Assembly (NCBI GenBank): GCA_002482965.1
Contig: DLGZ01000009.1
Coordinates: 121,288 to 185,287, forward strand
DNA: 64,000 nucleotides
Reading direction: 5' to 3'
Source: Verrucomicrobiaceae bacterium UBA7681
Lineage (GTDB): Bacteria; Verrucomicrobiota; Verrucomicrobiia; Verrucomicrobiales; Verrucomicrobiaceae
Below the pieces are notes generated by a model. That model saw nothing but the letters and a program-made list of their open reading frames with translations. It searched no databases and was not told the origin of the DNA. Positions 8,398 through 16,995 of this stretch are shown one piece after another. Numbering within the stretch: position 1 is the stretch's first letter; every line of letters begins with the position of its first letter. The position numbers were made by a program, and so were the translations under genes.

Positions 8398-8852
8398 AAC
8401 CCTGGACCCTCGTCAACTCCCTAGTCGACCGTACCGCCACTTATCTGGCAGATCCATTCCTGCTCGGCATCCGCCTCTACTGGGGCTGGCAGTTTTTTCA
8501 GACCGGCAAAGGCAAGCTCAGCAACATCAGCGCCCCAACTGCCTTCTTCACTGAGCTCGGCATTCCCTTTCCAGAGCTCAATGCGTACATGGCCGGCTGC
8601 GCCGAGTGTTTCGGGGGATTGCTGCTGCTTCTCGGCCTCTTCTCCCGCGTCACCTGCGTGCCCCTCATCTTTACCATGCTCGTCGCTTATGGCACGGCAC
8701 ATCTTGATGTCGTCAAAACGATCTGGTCGGACGCTGACTCCTTCGTCACCGCTCCGCCGTTTCTCTTTCTGCTCGCCAGCCTGATTGTCTTTATCTTTGG
8801 TCCCGGCAGGTTCTCAGTGGATGAACTGCTGCTGCGGCGAAAAAAAGCGTAA
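8394..8852 (+). CDS. DoxX-family membrane protein (bufD-like)
   Basis: A 152-residue four-helix membrane protein of the DoxX/DoxD family. A WGWQFFQTGKGKL motif follows the first helix, and GCAECFGGLLLLLGLFSR marks the second and third. In bufferin operons a DoxX protein is the usual fourth gene, possibly handling redox chemistry or peptide export; its role is unproven. The start lies in the ATGA shared with the preceding stop. The gene ends the operon proper; the sigma-factor gene begins 58 bases later with its own candidate promoter element. Confidence 0.88.
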   Translation: MKPWTLVNSLVDRTATYLADPFLLGIRLYWGWQFFQTGKGKLSNISAPTAFFTELGIPFPELNAYMAGCAECFGGLLLLLGLFSRVTCVPLIFTMLVAYGTAHLDVVKTIWSDADSFVTAPPFLFLLASLIVFIFGPGRFSVDELLLRRKKA

Positions 8853-8858
8853 ATCGTG

Positions 8859-8865
8859 GGAATAA
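8859..8865 (+). promoter_or_regulatory. Candidate ECF sigma -35 element upstream of the sigma-factor gene
   Basis: GGAATAA directly after the doxX-like stop, 45 bases before the sigma-factor ATG. It is identical to the heptamer at 6265-6271 and is likewise followed by CGC-rich sequence. This would fit sigma-factor autoregulation, but the -10 box is not obvious. Confidence 0.3.
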
Positions 8866-8910
8866 GCGCCGCCACCAGGTCTCTCACCTGCATACCCGCC
8901 CCATGAATTC

Positions 8911-9510
8911 ATGGAACTCGCCCTTCATTTTGGCATTGAACTGCCCGCAACCCGTCCGATACCTCGTTGCGTGACTGACTCCCTGCCCAGCTTCGAGCAG
9001 ATCGTGGACGCCCACTACCAAGGCCTCTACCGCTTCGCCATGAGCATGTGCCGACGTGAGGCCACCGCACAGGATCTTGTGCAGCAGACCTTTCTGCAAT
9101 GGGCTAAGAAGGGACACACGCTGCGGGATGCCTCGAAGGTGAAGACCTGGCTGTTCACCACGATCTACCGTGAATGGCTCGGCATCGCCCGCCGCGAGAA
9201 AAAATACGAAGAGGTCGAATTCGAACCCGACCAGCACGGTGCCACTCAGAATCATGATGATGGCGAAAATCCCCGGGTGGACAGCGCCACGCTGCAAATC
9301 GCGCTCGAAGAACTCGAACCAAACTACCGCGCTCCGCTGGTGCTTTTTTACCTCAAAGAGTTATCTTACCGCGACATCGCCGAGACGCTGGGAGTTCCCA
9401 TCGGCACCGTGATGTCACGCCTCTCCCGCGCCAAAGACAGCCTGCGCACCATTCTGCGCCGCCTCGAAGATTCCGCCTCCTCCAACATCATCCCCCTCCA
9501 CGCATCGTGA
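8911..9510 (+). CDS. ECF-type RNA polymerase sigma factor
   Basis: A 199-residue sigma-70-family protein of the extracytoplasmic-function class. Region 2 spans about 27-95 (AQDLVQQTFLQWAKKG), and region 4 about 130-185 with the helix-turn-helix ELSYRDIAETLGVPIGTVMSRL. The N-terminal 20 residues precede the domain, and a GTG at 8971 is an alternative start. The gene follows the metal-peptide operon and is coupled by a GTGA overlap to a membrane protein that is probably its anti-sigma factor. Bufferin-type operons elsewhere are controlled by ECF sigma factors with membrane anti-sigma partners, so the operon at 6361-8852 is the likely target (inference). Confidence 0.9.
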   Translation: MELALHFGIELPATRPIPRCVTDSLPSFEQIVDAHYQGLYRFAMSMCRREATAQDLVQQTFLQWAKKGHTLRDASKVKTWLFTTIYREWLGIARREKKYEEVEFEPDQHGATQNHDDGENPRVDSATLQIALEELEPNYRAPLVLFYLKELSYRDIAETLGVPIGTVMSRLSRAKDSLRTILRRLEDSASSNIIPLHAS

Positions 9511-10235
9511 ACCGCGAAGAAGCCAGACTCGAACTCGACGCCACGACGCTCCGCCCGCAGGATGCGTCGCCAGAGGCGCGTGCGATGGCGGAGAGCGATC
9601 TTGAACTGGGTGAATGGCTGACAAAACGCACCGCGTTTGATGAACAAGTCGCCGGGGCTTTTGCGGCGTCCATTCCAGCAGGGCTGCGTGAGAGCATTCT
9701 GCAAAATGCCAGACGACCCGCCAGACGTTCCTTTCGCTGGATTCTGCCTGTGCTGGCAGCAGCCGCTGCGGCGGTGGTGGTCGGCTGGACAATGCTCTGG
9801 CCGGTGAGCAACTCCATGCCCGACTGGCAGGCTGAATCGCTCGCTGCGGTGACGAATGTGCAGTACGGCATGTCCAAGGTCGATCACATGTCGCGAGACT
9901 TCGAAGCCATCAAAAAGATGCTCGTGGCGGATCAATCTCCGACACCGGTTCGTCTGCCTGGCACGGTGGGAACGATGCCGGTGCTGGCATGCAAGCATAT
10001 CAAGATCGCCGGTCGTGCGGCATCCATCATTTGCTTTGAGATTGAGCCCGGCAAAGAGGCTCATCTCGTCGTGGTGGAAAGTGCCGGTCTCCCCGGCCTG
10101 CCGCCGCAGCTTCAGCCCCAGTTTAAGACCAGCAAGAACTGGAACATGGCGACCTGGAGCGACGGCAGCCAAACTTTCCTCCTCGCTACGACGGCGGATG
10201 AAGCGGCGCTGAAGAAGCTGTTTGGGCTGGCTTAA
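9507..10235 (+). CDS. Putative membrane anti-sigma factor
   Basis: A 242-residue protein starting with GTG in the overlap with the sigma-factor stop. An acidic cytosolic N-terminus (1-70) precedes one transmembrane helix (about 74-96, alanine/valine-rich). The C-terminal domain probably lies outside the membrane and has no recognised fold; a pair of cysteines is near residues 160 and 174. There is no HxxxCxxC zinc anti-sigma motif, so assignment rests on topology and coupling to the sigma gene. It would hold the sigma factor until an envelope signal releases it. Moderately sure of the role, sure of the gene. Confidence 0.65.
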   Translation: MNREEARLELDATTLRPQDASPEARAMAESDLELGEWLTKRTAFDEQVAGAFAASIPAGLRESILQNARRPARRSFRWILPVLAAAAAAVVVGWTMLWPVSNSMPDWQAESLAAVTNVQYGMSKVDHMSRDFEAIKKMLVADQSPTPVRLPGTVGTMPVLACKHIKIAGRAASIICFEIEPGKEAHLVVVESAGLPGLPPQLQPQFKTSKNWNMATWSDGSQTFLLATTADEAALKKLFGLA

Positions 10236-10317
10236 CGCCACTCGAACCAGTCACGCAGTTTTGCCAGAACGCAGAGAGGCCGATTCCATCTTATCGTCGG
10301 TCATCGGCAGATTTACC

Positions 10318-11079
10318 TCAAAGCCTGTTGAGCAGCTCGGTCTTTTTGGCGACGAACTCATTGTCTGTCAAGATCCCGGAGTCGCGCAATTGCCCCAGCT
10401 TTTCCAACAAGCCCATGACGTCAGAAGCCCCTTGGCTGGGCAAATGATTCTGTTGAACGGGCGGCGGTGGCGACTGTTGGAAGTGGGAAACCGGAGGCTC
10501 CGCAAAATTGTTCGAGGAAACCGGTAGCAAGCCAGGTCCGGAGATCAGGGGCAGGCCGAGTGTGGAAATAGTTCCGAATTGGCTGCTGAACGTAAGCGAC
10601 GTGTTTCCTCCCTGCTGCTGGCTCACACCGCTGATCTGGTGGTTCAGTGTATTGAAGACAGTGACTTGCCCGTCTCGCTCCACCACGAGGCGCTGAGTTT
10701 GGGGGAAAAACGCATAGCGGATGTTGTTCTGCGATCCACTGCTGGAGGGAGAGCCAAGGTCACCAGGCCACCAGTTGTTGCCTCCAGACTGGCCCTGCGC
10801 CGCTGGTGGAAACATCTGCGTGCTGGCCAGGGCATTGGCGAGTTCACCGCACAAGTTGTTAACGGTGTTCTTCAGGCCATGATTGAACATGTCGCCGACC
10901 ATGGTCATTCCGCCACGCATCCACTGGCCGCTTCCCAGTTCTGGACAGCTGAACTGGGCCATGCTGCCGCCGCCCTGATTTACGGATACGAGCATCCGCA
11001 CGGCGGAATCGAAGCTCAAATTGTAGCGACGGGAAATGTCGCTGATGATGTTTTCTCCCGCAGGAGTGAGTTTTTGCAT
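10318..11079 (-). CDS. SHOCT-domain protein of unknown function
   Basis: A 253-residue soluble protein. The N-terminal domain (1-95) contains MQKLTPAG and a GQWMRGGMTMVGDMFN block. A Gly/Ser/Asn-rich, poorly conserved middle follows, then a proline-rich linker (PPPPVQQ), and a C-terminal SHOCT module ending LRDSGILTDNEFVAKKTELL, the short helical motif found at the ends of many otherwise unrelated proteins. I recall similar proteins beginning MQKLTPAG in other bacteria, which is why ATG at 11079 is chosen over the upstream frame opening at 11163. Function unknown. It stands alone between a + strand and a - strand operon. Confidence 0.7.
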   Translation of the reverse strand: MQKLTPAGENIISDISRRYNLSFDSAVRMLVSVNQGGGSMAQFSCPELGSGQWMRGGMTMVGDMFNHGLKNTVNNLCGELANALASTQMFPPAAQGQSGGNNWWPGDLGSPSSSGSQNNIRYAFFPQTQRLVVERDGQVTVFNTLNHQISGVSQQQGGNTSLTFSSQFGTISTLGLPLISGPGLLPVSSNNFAEPPVSHFQQSPPPPVQQNHLPSQGASDVMGLLEKLGQLRDSGILTDNEFVAKKTELLNRL

Positions 11080-11222
11080 GATGGGAAGTAGGGCGATTCC
11101 CAAGTCCTTGGAGTATTTCCAAGTGCGGTGGGCCTCAGTTGCACGGTTTTTGCAGAAAAACAACCCGTTTCACCCAGTGTATCTGCAATACGAGATCCCG
11201 GCAGCCTTGAACGCGAAGATTT

Positions 11223-12221
11223 TCAGCGCCCCTCAAATTTGTCGCGTCCTTTGGCCAGCGCCTCGATCTTGCGGTCGGCGATGCTGCGTTTGAGCATCCA
11301 GAAGCCGCAGTCGGGGTGGATGAATTTCACCCGGCCTGCGCCGAGTTTTTTCTCTGCTGCTTCGATGCGGCGGGCGATCTCGTCGGCGGACTCGACGTGG
11401 TTGACCTTGATGTCCACGACACCGAGACCGACGCCAATTTTGGGATCGAGTTCTTTGAGAGCATCGAGATCGGCTACCGGACGATGCGCGAGTTCCAGAA
11501 CGAGATGGTCCGCATGCAAGGAGTTCAGGAAGGTAATGAGCGCGGCCCACTCGCCCTTTTGAATGGTCTGGCCGCCGTAGTTTCCAAAGCAAAAGTGCAC
11601 GGCTTTGGTGCCTGTCACGGCATCCAGCACGCGATTGATGCCTGCGGCAGCGATGGGGGCATCGGCCGGGTTGCCGGGAATGTTCGCTTCATCGACCTGC
11701 ACGCAGTCGCATTGCAAGTCGGCGGCTTGCGCTGCCAGGGCATCGGCAATGGCCATGTTGAGCGCTTCAAAGTCGTTGTAGTGCGTGTCTAGCAGCGTGC
11801 GGGCCAGCATGTAGGGGCTGGTGAGCGTGAACTTGAACGGGCCGCCCGCCACCTTGCCTGCGCGGGCGCAGTCTTCGGCCAGATTGAGCACACCTTCGGT
11901 GATGGGGCCACGCACGACGGCGGCTGGCTTGCTGCGGAATGCCATCTCATGTTTGGCACGAAACGCAGTGGTATCTGCGCGACCCACGCGGCTGTCGATG
12001 CCGCCCAGTTTGTGGACGAAGTACTCGATCATGCCGTTGGTGTCGGGATGATTCACATCGAAGCGATACAGCTCGCCATCCGTCGGCAGATCAATGCCCG
12101 CCTGACGCTGCGTGTCGAAGACTACACGAGTGGCATCCACGACGGCGGCTTCGCTGGGCAGCGCGCTTAGCCATTCGGGGACAGGATAGGAGCCGACGGT
12201 GGTGGTCTGGATGGTGGCCAT
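11223..12221 (-). CDS. Core MetE-like cobalamin-independent methionine synthase family protein
   Basis: A 332-residue protein equal to the C-terminal catalytic barrel of MetE. It starts TTTVGSYP and includes PTDGELYRFD. Zinc-ligand candidates are His and Cys of VHFCFGN, the acidic residue in QVDEANIPG, and the Cys of HPDCGFWM near the C-terminus. Such short proteins lack the N-terminal folate-binding half. In some prokaryotes they transfer methyl groups from non-folate donors (for example corrinoid proteins) to homocysteine; others serve in catabolism. The donor here cannot be told. No SAM or cobalamin riboswitch is visible in the 77 bases between this gene and der. Confidence 0.82.
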   Translation of the reverse strand: MATIQTTTVGSYPVPEWLSALPSEAAVVDATRVVFDTQRQAGIDLPTDGELYRFDVNHPDTNGMIEYFVHKLGGIDSRVGRADTTAFRAKHEMAFRSKPAAVVRGPITEGVLNLAEDCARAGKVAGGPFKFTLTSPYMLARTLLDTHYNDFEALNMAIADALAAQAADLQCDCVQVDEANIPGNPADAPIAAAGINRVLDAVTGTKAVHFCFGNYGGQTIQKGEWAALITFLNSLHADHLVLELAHRPVADLDALKELDPKIGVGLGVVDIKVNHVESADEIARRIEAAEKKLGAGRVKFIHPDCGFWMLKRSIADRKIEALAKGRDKFEGR

Positions 12222-12298
12222 GCGGCAGACTAGTCAGCATGCTCCTGCCTTGGAAGTCAGGAGTGCCAAAATCCAAAGGCAGGCAGGCATCCAACAAG

Positions 12299-13678
12299 CT
12301 ACCTTGTCGGTTTCTTCGGGCCCTTGCCACGCACGCTCATCTTGAAGGGCACGCCGGGGGCGGCCCATTCGTCACGGATGACTTTCTCCAGATAGCGCAT
12401 GTAGCTGTCCGTGAGTTTTGAGGCGCGGTTGGCGAAGAGAACGAAGTGAGGCACGGGAATGGCAAAACCTTCGGCTTCATTGACCTGAGTTGCATAGAGC
12501 AGTTTGAAGCTGTGTGTGCTGCGACCCAGAGCGCCGGGGGTGTTCTCGATGGCGGTGGAGAGCAGGCGGTTTAGGGCACCGGTGCCAATGCGGTTCTGTG
12601 AGCCGCTGCGCACTTTTTCGATCTGCACGAAGAGTTTGCCGATATGGTCCTTGTTCTTCGCCGAGATGGCGACGAGCGGGGCGTAGTTCAAGAAGAAAAA
12701 CTCCCGGCGCATCAGTTCGTCCAGATGTTCGATGCGGTCCTTCTGATTGCCATCGGGATGAAAGAGATCCCACTTGTTCATGACGAGGATGCAGGGCTTG
12801 CGTTCTTCCAAAATGAACTGGGCGATCTTGCGGTCCTGCATCTTGGCACCTGCTGCGCAGTCGATGACGAGGAGGCAAAGGTCTGCGCGCTTGATGCTCT
12901 GCAGGCTGCGATCCACGCTGGAGATTTCGACCACGGTGTCGAGATGCGCACGGCGGCGGATGCCGGCGGTGTCGATGAGCTGATAATGCTTGCCGTTCCA
13001 AGAGGCTTGGATGTCGAGTGCATCACGCGTGGTGCCAGGCACGTCGCTGACGATGGCACGCTCCGAACCAAGAATGGCATTCACGAGCGAGGATTTGCCT
13101 GCGTTTGGCCGGCCGACGATGGCGAGCTTCAACGGACGAGTGTTTTGATGCGAGATGGCATCCTCCGTTTCGTTGGAGTCCTTCAGATCGAGGCGCTCGG
13201 AGACGAGTGCGACGAGGTCGTCGATGCCATGGCCATGGGCGGCGCTGACTTCCACGGTGTCGGGGAAGCCGAATTTGCTGAACTCGCTGGCGTTCAGCTT
13301 GCGCTTGGGGGAGTCGGCTTTGTTGCAGACGAGAATGACCGGTTTGTTGGTGCGGCGCAGTTCGCGGGCGAGGCTTTGATCGATCGTGGTGATGCCATCC
13401 ACGACATCGACGACAAACATCAGCAGATCGGCCACATCAAGGGCGATGGAGGCCTCGATCTGCACCTGGTCGGTCAAAACGTCTTCGGTGCTGGCACCGA
13501 TGCCGCCTGTATCCATGATCTCAAACCATGCCGGACCACGACGGCACTGCGCTGTGATGCGGTCCCGCGTCACCCCGGCCTGGTCGTGAACGATGGAGAT
13601 GGTTTTCCCGGCAAGGCGGTTGAAGAGCGCGGACTTGCCCACATTGGGGCGTCCGACGATGGCGACGGTTTTGAGCAT
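12299..13678 (-). CDS. der: Ribosome biogenesis GTPase Der (EngA)
   Basis: A 459-residue protein with two tandem GTPase domains and a C-terminal KH-like domain, the full family architecture. P-loops are GRPNVGKS at 9-16 and GRPNAGKS at 189-196. Switch motifs are DTGG near 56 and DTAG in the second domain; base-recognition motifs are NKAD and NKWD. Der is essential for maturing the 50S ribosomal subunit. The gene follows pgsA by 29 bases on the same strand, so it is likely cotranscribed. Length and motifs are normal. Confidence 0.97.
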   Translation of the reverse strand: MLKTVAIVGRPNVGKSALFNRLAGKTISIVHDQAGVTRDRITAQCRRGPAWFEIMDTGGIGASTEDVLTDQVQIEASIALDVADLLMFVVDVVDGITTIDQSLARELRRTNKPVILVCNKADSPKRKLNASEFSKFGFPDTVEVSAAHGHGIDDLVALVSERLDLKDSNETEDAISHQNTRPLKLAIVGRPNAGKSSLVNAILGSERAIVSDVPGTTRDALDIQASWNGKHYQLIDTAGIRRRAHLDTVVEISSVDRSLQSIKRADLCLLVIDCAAGAKMQDRKIAQFILEERKPCILVMNKWDLFHPDGNQKDRIEHLDELMRREFFFLNYAPLVAISAKNKDHIGKLFVQIEKVRSGSQNRIGTGALNRLLSTAIENTPGALGRSTHSFKLLYATQVNEAEGFAIPVPHFVLFANRASKLTDSYMRYLEKVIRDEWAAPGVPFKMSVRGKGPKKPTR

Positions 13679-13707
13679 CGTTCAGAGAGCACGGTGCGCC
13701 CCCCGCG

Positions 13708-14301
13708 TCAATCATGTCCCGCAGCCTGCAACTGCTTGACACCGTCCGCCAGATTGAGAAAACCCGACAAAGCAGTGAAAGTGGCGGCAAAAAGGGTGGG
13801 CCAGATGAGCCACTCAGGCTTGAGATCGAGCAGAATCCACAAAATGGCCGCCATCTGGGCAAAAGTGGCCGTTTTGCCGGTCCAGTGGGTGTGAATCTGG
13901 AATTTGCCAGCAAAGTGGTCGATCACGAAAGCTCCACCGATGGAAAGCAGATCGCGTCCGATGACCAAAATCGGAAACCACAGCGGAAAATGCTGCCGCC
14001 AGGAGGTGAAACTGAGCAGAATGATGGCGGCGAGCATGAGAAGCTTGTCCGCCAGCGGGTCCATGATGGCCCCAAAACGGGTGCGCTGATTGAACCGGCG
14101 GGCGACCCAGCCGTCGATGGCGTCACTGATCGCGGCAATGCCGAAGACCGCAGCGGCCCACTGGCGCAGGGATTCGTCGGGGTGGTCGCCTCGGGCGCTG
14201 TCGCCGTAATAGATCACCAGCCCGATGAAAACGGGAATCAGCAGGATGCGGAAAATGGTGATCTGATTGGCGAGGTTCACAGGCTTACGTTCGTGTTTCA
14301 C
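13708..14301 (-). CDS. pgsA: CDP-diacylglycerol--glycerol-3-phosphate 3-phosphatidyltransferase
   Basis: A 197-residue integral membrane enzyme of the CDP-alcohol phosphatidyltransferase family. The motif DAIDGWVARRFNQRTRFGAI followed by MDPLADK matches D-x2-DG-x2-AR-x8-9-G-x3-D-x3-D. The N-terminus NLANQITIFRILLIPVFI is typical of PgsA rather than phosphatidylserine synthase. It makes phosphatidylglycerophosphate, the precursor of phosphatidylglycerol and cardiolipin. About four to six hydrophobic helices are present. It is upstream of der on the same strand and divergent from aat. Confidence 0.9.
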   Translation of the reverse strand: MKHERKPVNLANQITIFRILLIPVFIGLVIYYGDSARGDHPDESLRQWAAAVFGIAAISDAIDGWVARRFNQRTRFGAIMDPLADKLLMLAAIILLSFTSWRQHFPLWFPILVIGRDLLSIGGAFVIDHFAGKFQIHTHWTGKTATFAQMAAILWILLDLKPEWLIWPTLFAATFTALSGFLNLADGVKQLQAAGHD

Positions 14302-14353
14302 GGTTCATGGTTCAAGAGTTGAATCATGAAGTTTGATCGCTTTAGAGTGCAGG

Positions 14354-14929
14354 ATGTCGCAAATCGAACCCGTGGACCTCTTGAACGCCTACTGCGAGGG
14401 AGCCTTCCCGATGGGGGAGGACGATGGCTCCATCTCCTGGTACCGGCCCAAGATGCGCGGCATCCTGCCGGTGGCGGAGTTTCACGTGCCGCGCAGGTTT
14501 GAGCGCTACCTGAAGCAGCACCCTTTTGAGGTGCGCTGGAACACGGCCTTTGGCGATGTGATCCGGGGCTGCGCCGACCGTGAGAGCACCTGGATCACTG
14601 ACAACATCATGGACACGTACGAGGAGCTCCATCGCATTGGTTTTGCGCATTGCGTGGAGGTTTGGCGGGATGGCAAACTGCGTGGCGGCGTCTATGGCGT
14701 GAGCATCGGAGGGGCGTTTTTTGGCGAATCGATGTTCAGCCGTGAGCCGCAGGCCTCCAAGGTGGCGCTGACTCTGCTGCAAAGGCGGCTGCATGAGCGC
14801 GGCTATCTGCTGCACGACACGCAGTGGACGACTCCGCATCTCGCGATGTTTGGCGGGCATGAAATCCCCTGCGCGCAGTATTTGGAACTGCTGCAACGGG
14901 CGATTTCGCGGAAGGCGACGTTTATGTGA
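14354..14929 (+). CDS. aat: Leucyl/phenylalanyl-tRNA--protein transferase
   Basis: A 191-residue GNAT-like enzyme of the Aat family. It attaches Leu or Phe from charged tRNA to proteins with N-terminal Arg or Lys, marking them for ClpAP degradation. Recognisable blocks are YCEGAFPMG, a SWYRPKMRGILP stretch, GGVYGVSIGGAFFGESMFS and HDTQWTTPHLAMFGG. It is shorter than the roughly 230-residue enterobacterial protein because the extreme N-terminus is trimmed. ATG at 14354 follows a GTGCAGG sequence. Convergent with speA, with only seven bases between stops. Confidence 0.93.
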   Translation: MSQIEPVDLLNAYCEGAFPMGEDDGSISWYRPKMRGILPVAEFHVPRRFERYLKQHPFEVRWNTAFGDVIRGCADRESTWITDNIMDTYEELHRIGFAHCVEVWRDGKLRGGVYGVSIGGAFFGESMFSREPQASKVALTLLQRRLHERGYLLHDTQWTTPHLAMFGGHEIPCAQYLELLQRAISRKATFM

Positions 14930-14936
14930 GCCGCAA

Positions 14937-16874
14937 TCAGCTCTCGAAATACGTGTAGCCGCGCAGACCTGCCTCAAAGCTTTCCATGATCTCGCGGCGC
15001 TCCGTGGCGGTGATGCGCTTGGAAACAACGGCGCTTTCTGCGAGGTTGCGGAAACGGGTGAGCATGTCCTTGGGATCGTACTCGACGTAGGTGAGCACTT
15101 CCGCGACGCTGTCGCCTTCGAGTTCGCGGCTGTACTTCACCTTGCCGTTTTCCACGCGGACGCTGACGACATTGGTGTCGCCGAGGAGGTTGTGGAGATC
15201 GCCGAGGGTTTCCTGATACGCGCCGACGAGGAAGATGCCGAGCATGTACTCATGGCCCTTCTCGATCTGCGGATCGTGCAGTGGGAGGGTGGAATTGATG
15301 CCGTGGGAGTGGGCAAATTTGTCGATCTTGCCGTCACTGTCGCAGGTGATGTCGGAGAGCACGGCATTGCGGGTGGGCTTCTCCTTAAGGCGGTGAATCG
15401 GCATGACCGGGAAGATCTGGTCGATGGCCCAAAGGTCAGGCAGGCTCTGGAAGACGCTGAAGTTGCCGTAGTAGAAATCGGTCATGATCGTGTCGAGACG
15501 ATCCATCTGGCTGCCATCGTGGTCGCAGCTTTCCTTCATGCTGGCCACCCAGGTGAGGATGTCCCAGTAGAGCTCCTCGCCGTGCGCACGCTCACGCAGG
15601 TTGACTTTGCCGTAATTGAACTCGCTGCGCAGCTTGTCGCGGTAGTAGATGGCGTCGTTGTAGATCTCCTGCAGGCGATCGCGGGAGGTCTTGGAGGCAT
15701 GCTTTTCAGCGTCCAGACGCAGCTCATAAAGATTGCGCAGCAGGGGAGGGGCATCCTTGGCGAGTTCGACATCGGCGACGCCCTTGCGAGGCTCAAAACG
15801 GTTGATGTCGAGGATGTTGATGATCAACACGGAGTAGTAGGCCACGATGGCGCGGCCGGACTCGGTGATGAGATCAGGGTGCGGCACGCCCGCTTCAGCG
15901 GTCACTTCGGTGATCGCCTCGATGATGTCGGCGCAGTATTCCTTGGTGCCGTAGTTGCTGCTGGCTTCGCTTGCGCCTTTGAGTCCATCATAGCTGATCG
16001 CGAGACCGCCGCCGAGATCGAGGATGCCCATGCGAGCGCCTTCTTGAACGAGACCCACGTAAACACGCGAGGCTTCGGTGACCGCCTGGCGAATGGCACG
16101 GATGTTTGGAATCTGCGAGCCCTGGTGGTAGTGCAGCATGCGCAGGCAGTCGAGCATGCCCTTTTCACGCAGTTGATCGACGACATGCATGAGCTGCGAG
16201 ATGTTCAGGCCAAACATGCTGGCATCCCCGCCGGAGCCGCTCCAGTGGCCGGCGCTTTCGGCGCTGAGGCGAAAGCGCACGCCGAGTGTCGGGCGCACGC
16301 CCATTTTTTCACAGCGTTCCAGGATCAAGTCCAGCTCCGTCGGCATTTCGAGCACCAGGATGACCTGCAGGCCCATCTTCTGCGCGTAGAGCGCGAGGTC
16401 GATGAATTCCTCGTCCTTGTAGCCATTGCAGACGATGTAGGCTTCCGGATCGTGCATGTAGCTCAGCGCGGCGATGAGCTCCGGCTTGCTGCCAGCTTCG
16501 AGACCGTAGTGATACTTGCGGCCATAGCGGGTGATCTCCTCGATGACTTCCTGCTGCTGGTTCACCTTGATGGGGTAAACACCGCGATAGACGCCCTGGT
16601 ATTTGCCTTCCTTGATCGCGGAGGCGAAGCCTTCGTTCAGCTCGTCGATGCGCCAGCGCAGCAGATCGCCGAAACGGATGAGCAGCGGGAGCTGGGTGCC
16701 GCGTTCGCGCAAACCTTTCACGATGGAAGCGAGCGAGACGTCCTTCGTTTTTTTGCCGTCCTTCAGCTTCACCACGACCTCACCGGTTCTCGCGATGTCG
16801 AAGTAATCATGCCCCCATTCGCGGATGCCATAAAGCTCGGCGCTGTCGTCGGTGGTCCATGCGGGGTTTTTCAT
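14937..16874 (-). CDS. speA: Biosynthetic arginine decarboxylase
   Basis: A 645-residue PLP enzyme of fold type III, full length for SpeA. It converts arginine to agmatine, the first step of polyamine synthesis by the agmatine route. The PLP lysine is Lys103 in VYPIKVNQ. Other signatures are a HYHQGSQIPNI block, DLGGGLAISYDG, and SESGRAIVA.YS near the barrel end. ATG at 16874 was preferred over an upstream TTG at 16904, because homologues begin near the AELYGI..WGHDYFDI segment. A long open frame on the opposite strand is an artefact of GC-rich codons. Confidence 0.95.
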   Translation of the reverse strand: MKNPAWTTDDSAELYGIREWGHDYFDIARTGEVVVKLKDGKKTKDVSLASIVKGLRERGTQLPLLIRFGDLLRWRIDELNEGFASAIKEGKYQGVYRGVYPIKVNQQQEVIEEITRYGRKYHYGLEAGSKPELIAALSYMHDPEAYIVCNGYKDEEFIDLALYAQKMGLQVILVLEMPTELDLILERCEKMGVRPTLGVRFRLSAESAGHWSGSGGDASMFGLNISQLMHVVDQLREKGMLDCLRMLHYHQGSQIPNIRAIRQAVTEASRVYVGLVQEGARMGILDLGGGLAISYDGLKGASEASSNYGTKEYCADIIEAITEVTAEAGVPHPDLITESGRAIVAYYSVLIINILDINRFEPRKGVADVELAKDAPPLLRNLYELRLDAEKHASKTSRDRLQEIYNDAIYYRDKLRSEFNYGKVNLRERAHGEELYWDILTWVASMKESCDHDGSQMDRLDTIMTDFYYGNFSVFQSLPDLWAIDQIFPVMPIHRLKEKPTRNAVLSDITCDSDGKIDKFAHSHGINSTLPLHDPQIEKGHEYMLGIFLVGAYQETLGDLHNLLGDTNVVSVRVENGKVKYSRELEGDSVAEVLTYVEYDPKDMLTRFRNLAESAVVSKRITATERREIMESFEAGLRGYTYFES

Positions 16875-16995
16875 TTTCGTGGGCTGGGTTGGAAGCGGTT
16901 TCAAGGGCGGCGATTATGGGGGCAAATTCGGAAATGCAAAGCGACATCTCTGAGGGGGGAAGGGGAGGTCAAAACGTCAAGGCTGGTTCAAGAGG

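Noticed and set aside
12222..12298. Possible SAM or cobalamin riboswitch near the MetE-like gene
   Set aside because: The 77 bases are downstream of the MetE-like start on its strand side (leader of that gene), too short, and show only a 6-bp hairpin.
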